Shown here piece by piece: positions 5,639 through 7,670 of a stretch of 7,670 nt of DNA (the first letter of the stretch is position 1; the number at the start of each line of letters is the position of its first letter). The stretch comes from Patescibacteria group bacterium (GTDB lineage: Bacteria; Patescibacteriota; Minisyncoccia; Phycocordibacterales; XYD1-FULL-46-19), in contig JAUPUJ010000028.1 of assembly GCA_030917625.1 (NCBI GenBank), forward strand, positions 1-7,670, in the 5' to 3' direction. The position numbers and the translations under genes were made by a program. The notes beneath the pieces are model-generated. The model was given only the letters and a program-made list of their open reading frames with translations. It searched no databases and was not told the DNA's origin.

Positions 5639-6265
5639 TTATATAGTTTTGATTTCCACCAAAGTACCGCGACGGCCAGCAATTGGGCCTTTAACAAAAA
5701 GTAAATTGTTTTCGGCATCAATCTTAACAATAGGCACCTTTTTTACAGTCACCCGATCTGATCCCATACGACCAGCCATACGCATACCCTTAAACACTCT
5801 TTGCATACCACCAGCCCCAATAGAACCAGGCTCTCGCTCGGAGTGTTTTTGACCGTGAGTTCTAGGTCCTCCTTTGAAATTATGTCGTTTAACTACTCCT
5901 TGGAATCCTTTACCTTTAGAGATCGATGAGATCGTCACAGTGTCTCCAGGATTAAAGATAGACACATTCATAGTATCCCCTAATTTAACATCACCTAGGT
6001 CAACAGCTGTTGATTCGCGCAATACTTTAAAGCCTGTGTTTTCTTTTGGTAATACAGTTTTAATATGTCCGCGAACAGCTTTAGATAATCGATTTAATTT
6101 TTTTTCTCCGAAACCAACTTGGATAGCTTTGTATCCATCTTTAGCTTCATTTTTAACTTGAGTCACTGTAACAGGCCCGGCTATAATAACGGTTCCTGCA
6201 ATTACCTTTCCGTCTTCTGTGAAGACTTGGGTCATATGTGATTTTGTACCTAATAAGAATTTCAT
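5639..6265 (-). CDS. rplC: 50S ribosomal protein L3
   Basis: L3 is an assembly initiator whose central extension reaches the peptidyl transferase centre. The 208 residues match the family (about 205-215). Landmarks are the N-terminal strand MKFLLGTKSHMTQVFTEDGK (1-20), YKAIQVGFG (45-53), SKGKGFQGVVKRHNFKGG (116-133), THGQKHSEREPGSIG (136-150), RVFKGMRMAGRMG (156-168) and NNLLFVKGPIAG (186-197). Between GSIG and RVFKG the extension reads AGGMQ, shorter than the E. coli loop, which contains Gln150, the target of the methyltransferase PrmB. That glutamine has no clear counterpart. The gene follows a 119-bp gap with a strong hairpin and a promoter-like site, so it may begin a transcript. Confidence 0.97.
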   Translation of the reverse strand: MKFLLGTKSHMTQVFTEDGKVIAGTVIIAGPVTVTQVKNEAKDGYKAIQVGFGEKKLNRLSKAVRGHIKTVLPKENTGFKVLRESTAVDLGDVKLGDTMNVSIFNPGDTVTISSISKGKGFQGVVKRHNFKGGPRTHGQKHSEREPGSIGAGGMQRVFKGMRMAGRMGSDRVTVKKVPIVKIDAENNLLFVKGPIAGRRGTLVEIKTI

Positions 6266-6289
6266 ATTTTACTTAAAATAGACCTATAT

Positions 6290-6318
6290 TATCTATCATG
6301 TTTGGGCTTTTTTGTCTA
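6290..6318 (-). promoter_or_regulatory. Possible promoter upstream of rplC
   Basis: On the minus strand TAGACA (6318-6313, five of six match TTGACA) is followed after 17 bp by TAGATA (6295-6290), a weak -10 preceded by TGA as an extended -10. An overlapping GATAAT is the better -10 match, but at 19-bp spacing. Transcription would begin near 6283, giving a leader of about 18 nt before rplC. The element resembles the one before rpsS, sharing T-GACA and TGATAG, and both sit just after a strong hairpin. Confidence 0.38.
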
Positions 6319-6326
6319 TTTTCTAG

Positions 6327-6377
6327 CACCTATATGACTCCGTTTTGATAAAATTATCAAAACGGAGCCACGAGGTG
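6327..6377 (-). promoter_or_regulatory. Long stable hairpin between rpsJ and rplC
   Basis: In the minus-strand transcript CACCU (6377-6373) pairs with AGGUG (6331-6327). After a 1x2 internal loop, a 17-bp stem forms between 6371-6355 and 6350-6334 around the loop AUUU (6354-6351). The core 13 bp (CTCCGTTTTGATA and its complement) are perfect. Two pairs outside the core are G-U in this transcript and would be A-C mismatches in the opposite one, which favours a role in minus-strand RNA. The hairpin starts 7 nt after the rpsJ stop. No U-run follows, so it is not a standard intrinsic terminator. It could be a 3'-end stabiliser, an RNase processing site, a weak terminator or a protein-binding site. 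Confidence 0.7.
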
Positions 6378-6384
6378 AGAGAAG

Positions 6385-6744
6385 TTAGATCATTTTTACA
6401 TCTATATTCACTCCACTTGGAAGATTAAGATTGGTTAAACTTTCTATGATCTTTGGTGAAGGATTAAGGATGTCTATCAATCGTTTATGTACTCTCATTT
6501 CAAATTGCTCACGAGCATTTTTGTGCACAAAAGTACTACGATTAACAGTGTATTTTTTTATTTCCGTTGGCAATGGAATCGGGCCATTTACAGTAGCGTC
6601 ATAACGCATAGCCGTATCGACTATTTGTTTAACACTAGCATCCAACACCTTATTTTCATAAGCTGACACTCGAATGCGTAGCTTAGAAAAATCTGGAGTA
6701 ATTGGACCACTTGCCTTTTTAGTTTTTTTAGTTGCTTGAGCCAT
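6385..6744 (-). CDS. rpsJ: 30S ribosomal protein S10 (NusE)
   Basis: S10 belongs to the head of the small subunit and, as NusE, also bridges NusB and NusG in antitermination and transcription-translation coupling. The conserved core begins at KLRIRVSAYENKVLD (21-35) and includes VNGPIPLPTE (52-61), the loop strand KKYTVNRSTFVHKNAREQFE (63-82), MRVHKRLIDI (83-92) and LPSGVNIDVKMI (108-119). The usual length is 100-105; here a Lys/Thr/Ala-rich N-terminal extension of about 20 residues (MAQATKKTKKASGPITPDFS) brings it to 119. No internal Met is available at the core, so the start stands. It lies 16 bp after tuf and 119 bp before rplC. Confidence 0.97.
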   Translation of the reverse strand: MAQATKKTKKASGPITPDFSKLRIRVSAYENKVLDASVKQIVDTAMRYDATVNGPIPLPTEIKKYTVNRSTFVHKNAREQFEMRVHKRLIDILNPSPKIIESLTNLNLPSGVNIDVKMI

Positions 6745-6760
6745 TAGAATAGTGATTTAG

Positions 6761-7670
6761 CTAGGCAGTAATTTTAGTTACCACACCAGCACCTACAGTT
6801 CGGCCTCCTTCACGAATAGCGAATCGTACTTGTTCTTCCATCGCTACTGGAGCTACTAATTTAACTTTGAAAGTAACAGTGTCTCCAGGCATAACCATTT
6901 TTACATCTTCAGCCAGAGTTACTTCTCCAGTAACGTCTGTTGTTCGGATATAAAATTGTGGTTTGTAACCAGTGAAGAAAGGAGTGTGACGTCCACCTTC
7001 TTCTTTAGATAAGATGTAAACTTCAGCCTCAAAATCAGTATGAGGAGTTACAGAACCTGGTTTAGACAGAACTTGACCTCGAGTAATATCATCTTTTTTC
7101 AATCCTCGAAGCAAGATACCAGCATTATCTCCAGCTTGACCTCGATCTAGTGATTTGTTGAACATTTCTACTCCAGTCACTGTAGTTTTAGCAGTGTTAC
7201 TTAAGCCGACAATTTCAATTTCTTCACCAACTTTGATAATACCTCTTTCAATACGTCCAGTAACCACTGTTCCTCGACCTTCAATAGAGAAGATATCTTC
7301 TACTGGCATCAAGAAAGGTTTTTCAATATCACGTACTGGCTCAGGAATATACTCATCCATAGTCTTGATAAGTTCTAACACTTTTAGTGCATACTCATCA
7401 TCTTTAGAAGTTGCTTCTAAAGCTTTTAGACCAGAACCACGGATAATTGGAGTATTTTTACCATCAAATTCATGTTTGTCTAACAATTCTCTAATTTCTT
7501 CTTCTACCAGGTCCACCAATTCTTGATCATCTACCATGTCTACTTTGTTTAGGAAGACAATCAATTTTGGCACTCCTACTTGTCTAGCCAAAAGCACGTG
7601 TTCACGAGTTTGAGGCATAAGTCCATCAGTAGCTGCTACTACAAGTACAGCACCATCCATCTGAGCTGCA
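6761..7670 (-). CDS. tuf: Elongation factor Tu, C-terminal part (5' end outside window)
   Basis: EF-Tu is the GTPase that carries aminoacyl-tRNA to the ribosomal A site. The frame is open to the window edge: the codons before the first visible Met (7658-7660) read Ala-Ala-Gln, matching the family AAQMDGA, so that Met is internal. About 302 residues are visible; roughly 95 are missing, including the P-loop, switch regions and the DCPGH motif. Numbering from that Met: G4 is NKVD (38-41), G5 is RGSGLKAL (74-81), domain II begins near 114 with [20 protein letters not shown] (120-139), and domain III holds [20 protein letters not shown] (222-241), VMPGD (256-260) and [13 protein letters not shown] (282-294). 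G5 has Ser-Gly-Leu where Ser-Ala-Leu is usual. The stop is TAG. tuf directly before rpsJ is common in bacteria. Confidence 0.98.
   Translation of the reverse strand, partial: AAQMDGAVLVVAATDGLMPQTREHVLLARQVGVPKLIVFLNKVDMVDDQELVDLVEEEIRELLDKHEFDGKNTPIIRGSGLKALEATSKDDEYALKVLELIKTMDEYIPEPVRDIEKPFLMPVEDIFSIEGRGTVVTGRIERGIIKVGEEIEIVGLSNTAKTTVTGVEMFNKSLDRGQAGDNAGILLRGLKKDDITRGQVLSKPGSVTPHTDFEAEVYILSKEEGGRHTPFFTGYKPQFYIRTTDVTGEVTLAEDVKMVMPGDTVTFKVKLVAPVAMEEQVRFAIREGGRTVGAGVVTKITA

Noticed and set aside
6273..6299. An 8-codon frame before rplC, stopping 7 nt before its start
   Set aside because: Its ATG falls inside the spacer of the proposed promoter, so it would not be transcribed from that site, and a frame this short is easily chance. 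It is noted only because a similar short frame precedes rpsS.
7155..7526. A 123-codon open frame on the plus strand
   Set aside because: It lies wholly antisense to conserved tuf sequence and its product resembles no family; the openness comes from codon bias of the gene beneath it.
1..7670. TGA recoding, as in Gracilibacteria and Absconditabacteria
   Set aside because: No gene contains an in-frame TGA and all reading frames are full length with the standard code. The absence of TGA stops is explained well enough by AT-richness and a small sample.
1..7670. Mobile elements, CRISPR arrays, long repeats or a hidden defence or biosynthetic system
   Set aside because: No transposase, spaced repeats or foreign-looking genes were seen. 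The window is almost filled by conserved ribosomal genes.

Overview
The window is one stretch of the conserved bacterial ribosomal-protein cluster (S10 operon running into the spc operon), with every gene on the minus strand, so transcription runs from high to low coordinates. In that order it holds: tuf (EF-Tu, 5' end cut by the window edge), rpsJ (S10), rplC (L3), rplD (L4), rplW (L23), rplB (L2), a 273-bp gap, rpsS (S19), rplV (L22), rpsC (S3), rplP (L16), rpmC (L29), rpsQ (S17), rplN (L14), rplX (L24) and rplE (L5). All fifteen were recognised from their protein sequences. No mobile element, CRISPR array, tRNA or rRNA is visible.

Organism: bacterial, clearly AT-rich, standard code with TAA (13) or TAG (2) stops and no TGA stop. 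The tuf-rpsJ-rplC order, a lysine-rich N-terminal extension on S10, a Lys/Ala tail on S19, a short L24 and the style of EF-Tu and L3 suggest a Candidate Phyla Radiation member, probably Parcubacteria-like. This is an inference from family resemblance, not a phylogeny. I could find no convincing Shine-Dalgarno sequence before any of the fourteen visible start codons.

Layout: within blocks the genes are 1-21 bp apart, as expected for a co-transcribed operon. There are two breaks. (1) rpsJ to rplC, 119 bp: a very stable hairpin begins 7 nt after the rpsJ stop, followed by a promoter-like element before rplC. (2) rplB to rpsS, 273 bp: a textbook intrinsic terminator lies right after rplB, then a promoter-like element (TTGACA, 16 bp, extended -10), then a roughly 115-nt leader. 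That leader contains a second hairpin followed by six U residues, and a 21-codon reading frame ending 8 nt before rpsS. The two promoter-like elements resemble each other. The simplest reading is three transcription units (tuf-rpsJ, rplC-rplB, rpsS onward), with the last possibly controlled by attenuation.

Function: L3, L4, L23, L2, L22, L16, L29, L14, L24 and L5 belong to the large subunit; S10, S19, S3 and S17 to the small subunit; EF-Tu delivers aminoacyl-tRNA to the ribosome. The proteins are ordinary. The only candidate new biology I see is regulatory, in the two gaps.
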